Assembly: GCA_023055505.1 (NCBI GenBank)
Contig: JALIRH010000007.1
Location: 29,741,720-29,805,719 of the forward strand
Direction of reading: 5' to 3'
Source of the DNA: Callipepla californica brunnescens
Taxonomy: Eukaryota; Chordata; Aves; Galliformes; Odontophoridae
Length of the DNA: 64,000 bases
Position 1 is the stretch's first letter. The number at the start of each line of letters is the position of its first letter. Shown here one piece after another: positions 51,601 through 64,000 of this stretch. The notes beneath the pieces are model-generated. The model saw nothing but the letters and a program-made list of their open reading frames with translations, was not told the origin of the DNA and did not search any database. Position numbers and translations under genes: made by a program.

Positions 51601-53199
51601 AAAAGCTCAATGCTGATAAAATGTCTTTTTTAGTACTTTTGTGACAATTTTAAAACTTTCCAAATTTATGACAACAGCCTATATCAAAATACTAGTATTT
51701 TCTGAAGATACAGATTAAATGTCCAGAGCTGTTCCCCTATAAACTTTTTCATTTCCTGAATGTCTCATATTGGAACACTACGTTAGATGCTGGGCTGCTT
51801 TTTCTTGAACAAAGCAAGAACAAAATACTATGTCCTTTGGGAGATACCGCACTAACTACAGAACTCTGTCCTGTAGACTGCATCAAATTACCTTTAAAGT
51901 TTATTAGCAATATTCTGTTGAATATCAAAAGGTGTCACTGTTGAGTAGTAAAAAACTTCCCTGAGTGAGCTGCCCTTGTAAGGTTTTAATTTTAGCTTTT
52001 ATCTCACAACTGTAGAAAATGGATTCCAGCTTAACTATCTTTTAAGGCTGAAACAACTTTCCTTGGTACAGAAAGCACTGATAGAACACAATAAACAAAT
52101 TGCCTCTGTTACAGTGGTCAAGGGGTAAAACCCCCTCTGTTATTGTTTTATTCCAACAAAATTAATGCTATTTTAAAAAGGGTTAACATACATTTTATGA
52201 ACATTAGAACAGATGGAAGGATTGTTATTGAGACAAACTACCATGTAAATCTGACCTTCTAATAATTCTGAGATTATTTTAGGAAAGGGGGTGTTTGAAG
52301 AAGGATGCAAAGCAGCTGGAGATTGGAATCCAACCTCAGTGATAGCAGAAATGCTGGCCAGGCTGTGGGTTAGGTCCTTTGGCATGACTTTGCCACTAAC
52401 GGCCCTTTCAGATAGATTTCCTTTCTATCCCCTAAATCTCAGCTAATACTACTCAGGCATTATATATCCTGAGATATGAATTCTAATTTTGAGTGTAAGG
52501 AAATTTCTCCTGTTTTGTGCCATCCCTTAGGTACAATAAGATCCTTTTTTTCTTTTTCTTCCCTTCCCCTCCCTCTCCCCCCCATATTGTCTCTATAGGA
52601 GATTTTCTGCATAGAAGCAGACGACAGTAGAAAAGTAAATTTGTCTTATCAAGTATATTTCTTACCCTTTACCTTACTTGAAAAAATCTAAATGATTCTG
52701 TTTAGGTTTTATATAGGATATATTCACCATGCCAGGAACTCTGGGATCTCAGTGTTAAGGCTATTCTTAAGCGTGGATAGAATGACCAGGCTTGCAGACC
52801 TCATTGAATCTGAAAGGACTTTTCTTTCATTACTGTAATCTTAGTACAAATTCCAGTGTTGCTGAGCACTCACCTGCACAGCTCTTTGTTTACTTTAGGC
52901 TCAATTTTTTTTAAAAAAAGAAAGCTTTCACATTACAGATAACATCACTTTTATTTCCTTTGGTGTAAATATAAAGTTTCTCATTGTTAAATTCAAATCT
53001 ATGTTCCTGTTTGAAGGATTTCTCTTAGCCTGCAGTTATTCTATACCAAGTAGCACATGTAGAAGAATAGAATCAATATTATTTAATTTATTAAAATCAG
53101 CTTTTGACTGTTCCATCCTTACTCCATTCAGAATGACATAGAAACAAAATGAAGTATGCTGATGTAAAAGTATTTTGAACCACCGAGGTAAAGAAAATT
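48613..53199. other. Unique DNA with a polypyrimidine tract
   Basis: A run of T and C of nearly 40 bases lies at about 52544-52583. A-rich patches occur at 49639-49663. No gene is supported. Confidence 0.5.
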
Positions 53200-53700
53200 T
53201 TATCTTGATGGAGTGTGTTCAGTGGGAAGAAAATTTTCCCCATGGGAAAAAAAAAAAATCATTATGCCTTTTAATACAGTTATGAGGAAGGACAGAGGTC
53301 AAAAGTCCAGAAGTGTATGCAGCTATGGAGCCACAAGTCTCTTGCTAAAATTGAAGCAGAAAGTCTGTGATGAAAGTAAAGATTTACTTTTAAATGTTTG
53401 TCTTCTTTCTGACATGGTACTTTGTGTCCAACTAAAGACCTTAATAAGCCTAGAAATACTGAAGAAAGTTCCGCCACAAATAAAGGCATACATATGTCCC
53501 TGTGAGGAAAAGCTCAGTCCTATCGATCTGGCAAGGTCTAGGCAAACCGTAACATAAATACTCTTAAAGCTAGAAGGTTGAGCATTTTGACCCCTTTGTG
53601 GCTTTGTGGCCCTTGGTATGGCAAGGGATTTCATGACATACTGACCCAGGAACCTGGAAAATGACTGAGTGAGGGAAGAGGAGAGCAAATAATAAGTGCT
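53200..53700. other. Unexplained block open on both strands
   Basis: Carries a 114-codon plus-strand frame (53213-53557) and a 121-codon minus-strand frame (53323-53688) that overlap. Neither has a domain I recognise, nor clear splice sites or a start context. Coincident open frames on opposite strands are common when one strand is open, so at most one could be meaningful. I treat both as unproven. Confidence 0.25.
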
Positions 53701-55021
53701 TCATGGCACTGCTGACCACTTTTATGAAGATTTAATTGAAAGACTCTTTCTATAAAATGCATATCAGAGGTGAATAATGGTAATTTCAGCATATTTTCTC
53801 CCTTCTACTTCCAATTACTTGTTAACATTTTTTCTGTTCTCAGTGGGGACAAATGCCTTATGAATTTAGCTCCTAAAGGTGTGAGTAGGCTCCCTGATTC
53901 CCTGAACACCCCATACTATCAGTTTTCTGCTGAAATTTTACAAGGAGTTACTTAGACAATTTGATGCGTGAACGAGCTCCTCTGTTTGTATGGATTTCAC
54001 TACATGGTCCTCTTCTGGGAGATACGGCATTCAGCTACAACTGGCACAGCTAAGTGCAGCTTCCCTTTTGAGACTGATGGCTGACTTGTCATGCCTGATA
54101 CCTGCCAGGTAGCCCTGTTTCTTTGTTCTGCAAGGCAGTGAGGTTGATGGCTTTAAACAGCTTCTGCAAGATGGCACTCTGGGGCTGGGCCAGACTAATT
54201 AAATGCCATGATTACTTTCCATCTCCATACAAATCTTTTTACCTAGACCTGAGTTTTTATGTGATCCAGAATTGTAGAAAGTGCTAAGGACCTCATCACC
54301 GAAATGAGATTGTCTGCCTTTGGTCCATTTTAGCCAATAGAAAAGCTGCAATGCACTGAATTCTGCTTCTCTCACTGGAGTCTGTGTTAATAATAAATCA
54401 AACATCATTAACATATGTTCAGGAACATTTGGAAATATTAAATTTCATTTTATATGACATGACAGCTCCAATGAAATCGCTGCTCTGAAGGAGACTGTTA
54501 CACCATGCAGCAGTATGTTAGATAAAGAAGAGATGACGAAAAGCAAGCAATCTTAAGATATACATATTAAATAAAGAATTCAAGAACATGGAGGTCATTA
54601 TGAATGGTCTCAGTTATAACCAGACTAAACCAATAAGAGTAAATACCTGTTTGAAGATCTGAAATATATTTTCTTGGGATGGTAGAAAAGACCTTAGCAG
54701 ACCAGATATCTGAACACAGGTTAAGCAATACATACATTTAAACCAACTGGCTGCATTTCTATGCATGGATTAATGTCTGTGTATTACAAAATGCTCTGAT
54801 CCCCAGATCTTCCAACATAAATTGTAAATTGAATAGTTTTGGGGAAGCATGAAAGAATGATCAGTTAGAAGAAATAGTCTGCAAGGAAAAGTCTGAAGAC
54901 TTCAATCAATTTCATTTAATAAAATCTGCCCTAGAAGCAACTTGCTTACAGTGTATGATAATGACTTTTAGAGACCTGTGGAAGAAAAAAGAACAATACC
55001 AAAAACAACAATAAAAACCCA

Positions 55022-55052
<31 letters not shown>

Positions 55053-55058
55053 AAAAAA
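55022..55058. repeat. (AC)n microsatellite with A-run
   Basis: Thirteen AC dinucleotides are followed directly by about 11 A. Confidence 0.95.
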
Positions 55059-58000
55059 CACTGTAACCTGATATCAAAAGTGTATAATGTAGGAAAAATT
55101 ATGATCAATATTTGAAAGCTGAGGTACAACACAAGAAAAAAAATCCCTAAAAATATTTATATAATTGGTATTGACTAAGCAGATGAACATGATAACATGT
55201 TCCTGCAGGAAGTATTAGATTATCTATCCCCTCGTCTCAAGGGTGGATGCCTTTTACAGAAAGTAACTGGAATTGTAAAGAAAAAATCAAGTATACCTGG
55301 ATGAAAATTAATGAGCTATGTCCTACAACATATCCAGATGGTTTTGAGTTTTATATATGCACAAGACTGTAATAAATGTTTAAACATGGTTTCAGAGGTA
55401 CTCCATTGATTACAATAGCTTTCATGAATGCAAGTTAGGGAAATAAGCTTTAATCGGTAATAACAGGCCCTTGAATTATGATTATGGTGCTATGGATGAA
55501 AGTCAAGGATTTTAAGAAGTCCTTAGGAAAAGAGAAAAACATACAGTTAATTAAAATTTAATGTGATGTAGGACCTAAATTTTCATATCAAGGAATTGTC
55601 CTTCTGCTACTCTCAAAAGAGTAAAAACTTCCAGAAACTTTGTGAATGAAGAACAGGTGGAACAGGGGGGCACCTATGCTTTTTGGAAAATCTTAGACAT
55701 ACTTTATAGAACTATTCTCTTGTATAGACTGCTTTAAAGGAATGCGTAGGAAGAATTTTGTGGTCTGAAAATGTAACTTATAGCTTTACAATAGTAATGC
55801 CAAGAATACTGCTCCTAGACATAGAAAAAACTCCCTCTTTCTTGAATGAAAAAAACCGGGCTCTTCTCATCTCTGACAATATCTATTACATACAGCCCTT
55901 CATCTTAATTCCTACTGAGACCCACAGAAGGTCTTTGCTTTCAGCTTTTTACTCTTTCAGTTTTTCCAGTCTAGCATTTTTCTTTCTTTTTTTTTTTCAT
56001 AATTTGGAGAAAGATTCATCTCTTCCTTTTTGTTGTCGTTGACAGAACTATGAAAATATCTGTTTATTTCTGTTATGCTGATCCCTTTTATGTACAGTTG
56101 TACAGAGTGCCTAAAATTATGAAAACATCTGCATATGGTCTCTGAATATATTTCTTCTGACAAGCTCTCAAGAGACAAAATACAGAAATTACCTTATCTT
56201 ACTGTCTTATCTGTCACGAGTTTCCAATTCCAAGCGTCTTCATCAGCTCTTCATTTTCAATGGCACAAACTCAATCAGTTCTACTTATTTGTTTCTGAAT
56301 GAAACGAAAGTTCTGGACTTGGTTCCCTACTGCTTGTGTTTGTGGGAAGGATACCATCACATCAAAGTGTGAAACAGAGTATTAAATCTGTACCTTAAGA
56401 GGGTTGCAACTTTCTGTACCTTGGACAGAGGCTGCAGACATGGTTGTTTTTTTTTTTCCATGGAGATTCAATGAGAGCCAAACCTTGCATTTGCAGCAGG
56501 CTGAGAGTATCTGCATTTGCCAGTATTCAGTTGGTTTCATATAAATTATTAATCTGCAGGTAACATGTAAATCTCTCATTCCCCACAGTTCTCAATTGCT
56601 AGGAATATCATCTTGTTAAAGTATTGTGTTCTCCTTAATGAGTTCAAGAAGTAGTGTAAAAACCTGACTAGAGTAACCACCACGATTATTCTCTCCTTAA
56701 AGACCAGTTAAATTTTTAAACTATATTTAACCTGAAAGCCTCACAGGAGAACTCTGAAATTTGCAGAAGAAAAAGTAACATAGAATAGCACTTTTTAAAA
56801 TATATTTCTTCGATACTACCTGACAAAACAGAACTCTGATTCAAGTGTAGGATGAACAACCACATAACTGTATCACAGTGTGTGTATATCACAAACACAG
56901 GCTCTGTGTTTGTGAGTGTTGAAGTAATGTTAACTATGCATTTGAACTGTAACACGAAGTACTAGTGCTTGAGAGGTGACAGTGAAGGATTCTGATTTAC
57001 AGAACAAGATTTATCTGAGTGTCATTCATGCTGGACTAAACTGCTTGCTTATTACTGTGGCCTCCACGTTTGGAGCAATTCTCTTAAAAAGCTTCTCAAT
57101 TCAATTAAGATATCATGATTAATATGTTTTCTATTATCTTCTACTCCACTCTAGTCCTGCTTTACAGATCAGTCCTAGTCATTCAGCAGAGGGTACAAAT
57201 TAGGAGCCATGATGTTATTTTCCTTCTCTTAGGGAGAACATACTTATTTTATTTTAGGTGTCTCTGTGACTTTTTCTTCATCTGTTGGTGAATTAAATGG
57301 TATTAGCCAAATATGAGGAAGGTAGTAAACACAGAAGAGAATCAAAAGTGGAAAAAAATGAAATTCGACAGAGTTTTGTTGAACTAGGAGAAAAATAACT
57401 GGAACATAAACAGCATTTATAGAGTGAAAAGGCACTAGGATTAACAAATGTACTGTGGATTTCAGGCTTGTTTGGACTGGAACAATAAATTGGTAGCAAG
57501 AAATCTAGACTGTTACCAGCAGAATCATGCTGCATGTATCACTGTTTCACTATAGAAATGCTTCCTATCAGAAGCATTTGCTTGTTAGTTATTACTTGGA
57601 AAAAGCAAGCAAACAACAACAACAACAAAAAACAATTTAAACAACACACACAACAACAAAAAATGCCCCCAAAAAACATCTGTTGTAAAATCTATTATGC
57701 ACAATTATGATACCCATTCATCTTGGTCTCTGCTTGAAAAATGTTATGTCAAGATAACAGCTTCAATGTCACTTACTCCTGCACAACACATGGCAGAAGC
57801 TCTGTAGGTCTCCATGGCCTTTCTGCACACTCAAATGTGCAAAGGAACAGGTACTGTTCTCAAAGAACTATTGAATTTCAAGGAGAATCAGTAGCTGTAC
57901 AGCCACTTTTCTTTTTGCAAATAGGGCATAAAATATTGAGTTCCTTTATGTTATGGGGTGGTAAGATGTCATCTTTGAAAAGAAATAATGTAATAGTGGT

Positions 58001-58268
58001 TTTGAATCATGCAATAAAAGGAAAAACAAAGAAGAAAAAATGGTATATCTATAGAAGTGATTTTTACCTTTTCTGTGTTCTTTAGGGAAATAAAATTCCT
58101 TTGACCTGAAGCCTTCTAAGTTGTTTAAAGTTGAGGTGAGCTGCTTCAAATGCACAGAAGAGAGAGGAACCCCAAAACGGGTCTTATAACGGAAAAGTTA
58201 GCAGATCCTTAAATTCAGTGGTGCACATACATAGGTACTTCTGGAGGAAGGATAAAGGTATTTGAAAG

Positions 58269-58290
58269 ATATATATATATATATATATAT
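58269..58290. repeat. (AT)11 microsatellite
   Basis: Eleven uninterrupted AT dinucleotides, followed by TATTTTTTTTT. Confidence 0.95.
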
Positions 58291-59592
58291 TATTTTTTTT
58301 TCGGAAGAAAGTTTTGTTCTTTTGCAAGTGAACACTAAAATTTTTTTTATGCCAGCATCCCCTGCAGGTTCCCATCTAACTAGCTTATTAATTAACTGTA
58401 TCTGGTTGCTAATTAAACAGTTGGAGTAATGCTTTTGAAGGAGAAGCCAGTTTGAGAATTTAGAGGGAAAGCATGATAGGTGAGTTATAAAGTACCAGTG
58501 AAAACTTGGTATTTAAGACTCAGTCCTCTGGTATATTTCTCTTTATATATGGGCAGGTGTTATGGACCTCCAGGCACAGATGTACACGCTACAGTAGTTA
58601 CAAGATGGAGAAGTTTTGAGTCATTATAAAACAGATAGAAATATTAGATTCTATCCTTAAGAGATTATGCTTTTATGAAAAAGTGGATGTAATTGTTAAA
58701 ATCAAGGGGTCGGGGTAAGCATCAAATTCAAATGTTTCCTAATTGATACTTTGTTAAACAATTCTAGATATTTTTCCCCACTTAAATCCTGATCTAAAAT
58801 TTTCTTCAATGCTTATTATTACTTCTTTTGGCTTTCTGAGCACTTCAGAATATTCCCTAAAACTTTTTAGGATATATGGCTCATACTGAACAGCTTTGCT
58901 CTGTCACCTAGGATGTAGGGAATCATTTCTGTATGTGTGCTGTTGTGATCTCTAGCTTTCACTGTCCTAGCAGTAAATGTTAAAGAAATAACTTATTTGC
59001 CTTAATGTATATGGTTTAAATTCCTGAATACTGTTTTAACAGAATTTGAAGAAGGCTTAATAAAAATCAAAAGACTGTCCTGCACAGATGTGCACTGGAT
59101 GTTGATGATTTTTATTTAGATAAAAAAGGCTATTACAAATTATATAAAATTTGAAGTTAGCTCTTTTTTTTTGAGCAGAGTGTTGGAATAAATAAATCCA
59201 CAGTGATTTGGTTCAATCAACCTTTTTCTGCTTGCATATTTTATGCATGCCTTCACTTATTTTGAAGGTTTCCATGCTAGATTTTTTTAAGACATTTTTG
59301 TGATGTCAGGTGTCTCCTTCAGTCTCTCCCCTTTTGGTTTCAAATAAAGTACCAACAACAACATGTATAACAAAGTCTTTTCCTTTTTCCTAATAAAAGG
59401 GGAAAGTACTGAACCACAGACTGAGAGTCTAATCAACCTGGTGAATATGATACAAGTGAATTTCTCTGAACTCCTTCTTCTTCCAAAAAAATCTTCTATA
59501 CAGGAATTTGTGGAGCCGCTCATGGACAAAAACCTCAATCCTTTTAGCCCCATTGTAACTTTTACAGTATGCTGTATTAAGCGGAATTGAAA

Positions 59593-59696
59593 GGAACATA
59601 TGTCATTTTTCTAAAATTGGAACAATAAGGAGAAGATTAGGATGGCCCTTGTGCAAGGATGACAAGGAAGTTCAAGAAGTGTTCCAAATTTTTTTT
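59593..59696 (+). pseudogene. U6 spliceosomal snRNA pseudogene
   Basis: From CTAAAATTGG (59611) to a terminal run of T (to 59696), the sequence follows vertebrate U6 snRNA at about 84 percent identity by my count over some 83 bases, with no internal gap. Preserved words include GAGAAGATTAG, ATGGCCC, GCAAGGATGACA and GTTCCAAATTTTTT. The functional RNA sits at the catalytic centre of the spliceosome. Here both core motifs are altered: the ACAGAGA box reads AAGGAGA and the AGC triad reads AGG. The first 25 or so bases, including the 5' stem-loop, are lost or scrambled; only ACATATG resembles ACATATA. There is no clear upstream PSE or TATA at the proper distance. It is therefore a non-functional retrocopy. 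Confidence 0.92.
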
Positions 59697-59766
59697 AACC
59701 ATGTGGGAACAACTGGAGCTGCTGAGGAATCACAGCTCCCCACAGCCATTACACTGTTTACATGGG

Positions 59767-60033
59767 CTAATAGTGATAGTACAAAGGGTAAAGGTTTTAA
59801 AATTAGATGGAAGATTTATAGGAAGAAGGGTGTTTTTTTTTCCACTCAGAGAGTGGTGATGCACTGTAACAGGCTACCCAGAGAGGCTGTGGATACCCCA
59901 TCCCTGGAGGCATTCAAAGCCTCTGCCTCTGGGCAACCTGGTCTAGTGGTTGGCAACTCTGCCCATGGCAGGGGGGTTGAAACTGGATGATGTTTGAGGT
60001 CCTTTTCAACTCAGGCCATTCTGTGATTCTTGG
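59767..60033 (+). mobile_element. CR1 3' end beside the U6 pseudogene
   Basis: Begins GGGCTAATAGTGATAGTACA, runs through TAAAGGTTTTAAAATTAGAT, GTAACAGGCTACCCAGAGAG, ATACCCCATCCCTGGAGGCA and GGCAGGGGGGTTGAAACTGG, and ends with CCATTCTGTGATTCTTGG. The word order matches a CR1-Y/F-like 3' end. It has the same orientation as the U6 copy, with about 70 bp of unassigned sequence between them. The 113-codon frame at 59649-59990 merely spans both. Confidence 0.92.
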
Positions 60034-62832
60034 ATATAATCATATTCTATAATCCCAACTCTGTCAGTTTGCTGCATGAACTCTTGTAAGGAATACCTAT
60101 GGAAAGCCATGACAATAAATAATAAAATAATAAAAAGTTTCCTTGCTTTCATTAGCTTTGAATCACTGCCATTGAGATGGCTGAAACTGAAAGTTATGTA
60201 CATATCTAGATTCCTAACAAATATCTGACAGAGTTGCAAAAACAGATATCATACATTCTGAGCAAGCTTATGTAGGAAATATGTATGAGAACATCTTCAT
60301 TCATGAATTAAAATATTTTAAGAGGAGGGTTTTTTGAGTCATATAACATAAAGAACTTCTTTAGCTAGTAATCAGGAATTCCTGGAGAATGCAGTTACTA
60401 CTTTCTCCTAGTACTTCTGGATATCAGCAAAAACATCTGGGGAGTTATTCTCCTGAGACATTTTTTCCGAGTTGAAAAAGCTGAAAAGTTTGACTAGAAA
60501 GATCAGCTGATTTAAAGCAGACTTGCATTACTTTTCATTGCTCCTTCAAAAATTTCCTGTGTACCTCTGCTGATTGCAAAACTAAGTGCAATGCCCCTCA
60601 GGTTCCAGAGATGGTTGCCACACTAACTGTTGTTGTAGTCACTGTTGTGTTCAGACACTTATGCTGAGATTGATAAGGAAATTAAATATGCTTTAAGAGT
60701 TGCATCCAGTAGAAGCTGCAACACCTAGTAGAATTCTTGGCAAGGGCTTGGCACTGTCAGTCTAAATATCTAATATTAGAAACTGATGAGATGTAGTCCC
60801 ACCCAGCTGAAGACATTGCAAGTAAGTGGATATTGTGACATTAAAGGTATTGTGCCAGTCTTCTCACTTCTTTGAATACTTCATCAATTTTTCTACAAAA
60901 TCTATCTTTTCCCTTTTGGTCAGATTCCCAGTGAGAGAACACAGATTATGTAATATGCTGATATCCTTTTCCTGGTAAACTCCTTCTGATCTCGATAAAA
61001 GCTATTAGATATTATATTATTATTATCAGTGATTTGTCATCAGACTTGAGTCTGAAAGTTTCAGATTCTTAAAGGTAAATGATTAGGAATTAAATCTTAG
61101 ATGTCAGACTGAAAGATGAACTGCAGTTCAAGTCTGAAATGGCATATAGGGACAAATATTTGCCTACAGACTTTCTGAGGCATCTTGGCTAAGATCCTAA
61201 AAAGTGTACTTGCCTGAATCCCGAAGATAGGAACATAAAACTGAGAAAATGCTCCAGGAAAACTCTTTTCAAGCTGATTATTCACTTGCAAAGCTGCAGG
61301 CAAAGGCAAGTAAGGTTTTGCCAGAAAGTTACCTTAAATGACACAAATCATTGCCACGCATGAGATATACTGCTGTTTAATTAAGCAGAATGTTTGGGCA
61401 TCCATTTCCAGATAATGCCAATGGATAAAGGAGTGCTTTGGGGCTCCCTTTGCAGATATCAGCTGGTCAAGCTGAACACACTCTAGCAGTATTCACTTCT
61501 GATCAAAGCTTGCAGGCTGGTGTTTTGCTGCTGTCTGGCTTTTATGTGGCAGCTGTGTAGCTGAAGCACTTACCTGAGAGGCAGGAGACTCAAGTTTACC
61601 ATTGCTCCCAGCTGAAGATGTCTCTCCTTAAAAAGAGCCTTGTCTCCTAGGTCAGACTGTTGTCCTAGGCTGAGTAGAGCCATGACTAAATTTCATTAAA
61701 ATGGATGAGCTGCAGTTCATAGAAGTCAGAACTGAAAACAGATGATTATGAGGACAGAAAAAATACTTGGTCTCATTGATCTGAAAAAAATCAAAAGGTA
61801 GTATAGGCTATTATATGTTCTCAGACATTAGTTCTTTGAGATTATACTTAGATCTGTAGCCCTGGCGAAAATTTGACATTCTTTGCCCACCTGCCACCTT
61901 TGTAATAATCCCAACTGCGGTAACTCCAGAATTTGTTGGCAAATTTCTAGGCTGCCAGCAGCTAAAGTTCTTGGAGTTTAAGTGCATTTACCCTCATGTG
62001 GCATATAAGTCAGAGGAATGCCAGAAAAGGAGCAGCTCCATGCTTTCTACAGCTTTGCTCCTACTGTCATACTCCGGAGAACATGCTTGCTACACATGAA
62101 AGTCAGGGCCATTTCATTTCTATTTATAAGTTCTATTATTATGATTTCAACTAGTCAAGTGAGTTTCCTGTGAACAATGGGAAACTTAAGTTTTTACTAT
62201 ATCAAGTAGGCAGTAAGTAAAATGTGTTACACGGAGTTATACTTGAGGCATATCTCACTGGAATGAAACAAAGGTCATCAGAGAAAAATACTAGCACTGC
62301 TGTTACAGGTGACTATAGAATAACTTATCAGCATAGAAACTCTTTTTTAATATTATGTCACATTATTCCAGTTTTTTAAAAGATTATCTCTTCTGATTTA
62401 ATTCATGCACTTCATAGACATTGTTGTCACAACTAGGGAAATAACTTTTCCCCCATTCTTCTAGCAGAGATATTTTATGCTTTCAGACAAACACCTCTTT
62501 GGGATCTGTCAGGGATAAGAACTCCTCTTAGGAAATAGAATATATACCATACCCAAAGTTGTCCTGAATATGATATTAAAGTGTAGAAAATGTATTGAGG
62601 AGTACAAACAAAAAACAACTGTACATTTTAGAAGGTTAATCAGCCAGTTAAAATTATGCCATGTGATAAAAATAATTTTTTGTGGTTTCTAAATTGAGGA
62701 GATATATTACTTTGAGTATCACTATATAGCTTTTGTTAAGTAAGAGGAGTGAAATCTTTTTGTTCAACTTTGCATTTGATGTCATTTAAAGGCAGAAGAA
62801 ATAATAAGTTTAAATGAACTACTAAGCCTATA
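60034..62832. other. Unique DNA, nothing recognised
   Basis: No gene is supported. Open frames are at most about 77 codons. Confidence 0.55.
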
Positions 62833-63046
62833 TTGGGTTGGTTATTGGGAAAAAATAATTCTCAGAAAGAGTGGTGAGGTATTGTAACAGTTTGCCCAGG
62901 GAGGAGGTGGAGTCTCCAACCCTGGAGGATTTCAAGAAAAGAGTAAATTTTGCACAGAGTTACATGGTCTGGAGTGGTCACACACATGTGACAGATGATC
63001 TTAGTGGTCTTTCCAACTTTAACGATTCTATGATTCTGCAATTCTA
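62833..63046 (+). mobile_element. CR1 3' end
   Basis: Starts around GGGTTGGTTATTGGGAAAAA, then CTCAGAAAGAGTGGTGAGGT, TTGCCCAGGGAGGAGGTGGA and TCTCCAACCCTGGAGGATTT, and ends GATTCTATGATTCTGCAATT with doubled octamers. It is truncated at the 5' end. The 67-codon minus-strand frame over it is a shadow. Confidence 0.93.
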
Positions 63047-64000
63047 AGCCCAAGTGATGAAACAAAAATCTGTATTTTAAGTATTATTTAGAAGAACGTA
63101 TGAAGCTGAACTGATGACACAAGACTTCTGAGCACTTTGATTTTTCAGCAGTAAGGAAAGTTATATTTGGCATCACTGTAGGCCTTCTGATGTTGTGCTA
63201 CCATTTTGTGAAGGAAAAGAAAAGGAGCCTGCAAAATATCTTCTCATTACATTCACTGAACTTAGAATGGTCACTGACTTTAATCATGATCAGTTCACTT
63301 GGTTTCAAATTAAGGGAGTGGTAGTGAAAAAGTATAGATTTATTATCAATATCCATTCTCATAAAGATTTAACATGCAATATAAAATACACATTTCCATT
63401 AACTTTCTTTTCTGTTTTTATTGTTTCATACACACATATTTCTCTATCACATCACAGAGATCTCTCATTTTTACTCTCAAGGAAGCAGGAAAAATTTTCA
63501 AAAATTCAGGCCAGGCTCTGATGTCCCATCAACATTTCAGAGTTTTACTGAACTTCCCACTAGAACAGCAGATGCCATTGTAAAAATCTAGCTGTTGGAT
63601 CTGAAACATCTTCAAAACTCTGTACTATAGTGGTAGAGGTAAACACCTTATTATTCCTGAAATCCTTTCTCAAGTCACCTTTCAGATTAAGTGCTGAGTT
63701 CTCTAAACAGGGGAAAAGCTGCAATTGCTGCAGCTGATCAGTGATTATATTTATTTACTTTCTCTTAATTTCCCCTCTTCTTTGTTCATCATGTTCTATA
63801 GGGAGTGTTCTACTTTAGGATTGGCACCCACTTTTATTAGCAGAGTGAGCAGGTTTGGAAAATAAGCCTGATACTCTTTCTCTTGATTGCATGGGAATTC
63901 CTTGGGGGTCTCATATCTAAACAATGATATAGATAGATAATGCTTAGCTCATGAATTCTTTCCAGATTATGGCCTCAAACTTCTATCTCCTTGTTTCCTT
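63047..64000. other. Unique DNA to window end
   Basis: A 108-codon plus-strand frame at 63195-63521 has no domain, and another frame overlaps it. No gene is supported. Confidence 0.5.

Larger units (their letters stand above)
53701..59592. other. Unique DNA with simple repeats
   Basis: Contains (AC)n at 55022-55047 followed by an A-run, an (AAC)-rich tract at about 57611-57660, and (AT)11 at 58269-58290. Open frames are at most about 114 codons without domains. Confidence 0.5.

Noticed and set aside
59649..59990. 113-codon plus-strand open frame
   Set aside because: It runs from the U6 pseudogene into a CR1 3' end and is explained by those two elements.
1..64000. CRISPR array, operon or prokaryotic defence system
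   Set aside because: There are no regularly spaced repeats and no dense coding. Repeat families and base composition are those of a bird chromosome.

Overview
The window looks like bird genomic DNA, most probably from a galliform or close relative. The evidence is the repeat content: at least seven CR1 LINE fragments (most with the CR1 3' end, short direct repeats of an ATTCTRTG-type octamer and no poly-A tail), three LTR pieces of avian endogenous-retrovirus type, a few very old MIR-like SINE relics, and low overall repeat density in AT-rich sequence. Species assignment is inference; no search was run. I found no convincing protein-coding gene. Apart from the CR1 reverse-transcriptase remnant and a doubtful retroviral pol remnant, the open frames are short, lack recognisable domains, and are about as long as chance allows in this much AT-rich DNA read in six frames. 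The window is best read as intergenic or deep intronic.

Layout. 1-6.9 kb: unique AT-rich DNA with an (AAC)n tract and a doubtful LTR-like scrap near 5.3-5.5 kb. 6.97-7.84 kb: the largest CR1, holding the end of its reverse-transcriptase frame, broken by a stop and a frame change. 7.8-21.5 kb: unique DNA with a long (TTTTC)n microsatellite at 11.4 kb, a 30-bp CR1 tip at 13.0 kb and a perfect 11-bp hairpin at 14.6 kb. 21.5-22.0 kb: a local CpG cluster without a repeat or gene I can name. 23.1-29.3 kb: MIR-like relics next to or near CR1 tails at 23.1, 25.0, 28.6 and 29.1 kb. 31.7-32.0 kb: a compound (TTTTC)n/(ATTCC)n microsatellite followed by a 22-bp tandem duplication. 37.8 kb: a compact LTR with TATA box and AATAAA. 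40.5 kb: a truncated second LTR. 47.7-48.2 kb: a third LTR, followed by a possible decayed pol scrap up to 48.6 kb. 48.6-59.6 kb: unique DNA with simple repeats. 59.6-60.0 kb: a U6 snRNA pseudogene with a CR1 3' end 70 bp downstream in the same orientation. 62.8-63.0 kb: a last CR1 3' end.

The recognisable parts do not form a pathway; they are independent insertions of different ages. The most informative items are the U6 pseudogene (both catalytic-core motifs mutated) and its CR1 neighbour, the compound pentanucleotide microsatellite, the CpG cluster, and the LTR joined to a possible pol remnant. I see no CRISPR array, intact tRNA or rRNA gene, prokaryotic operon or new multi-gene system.
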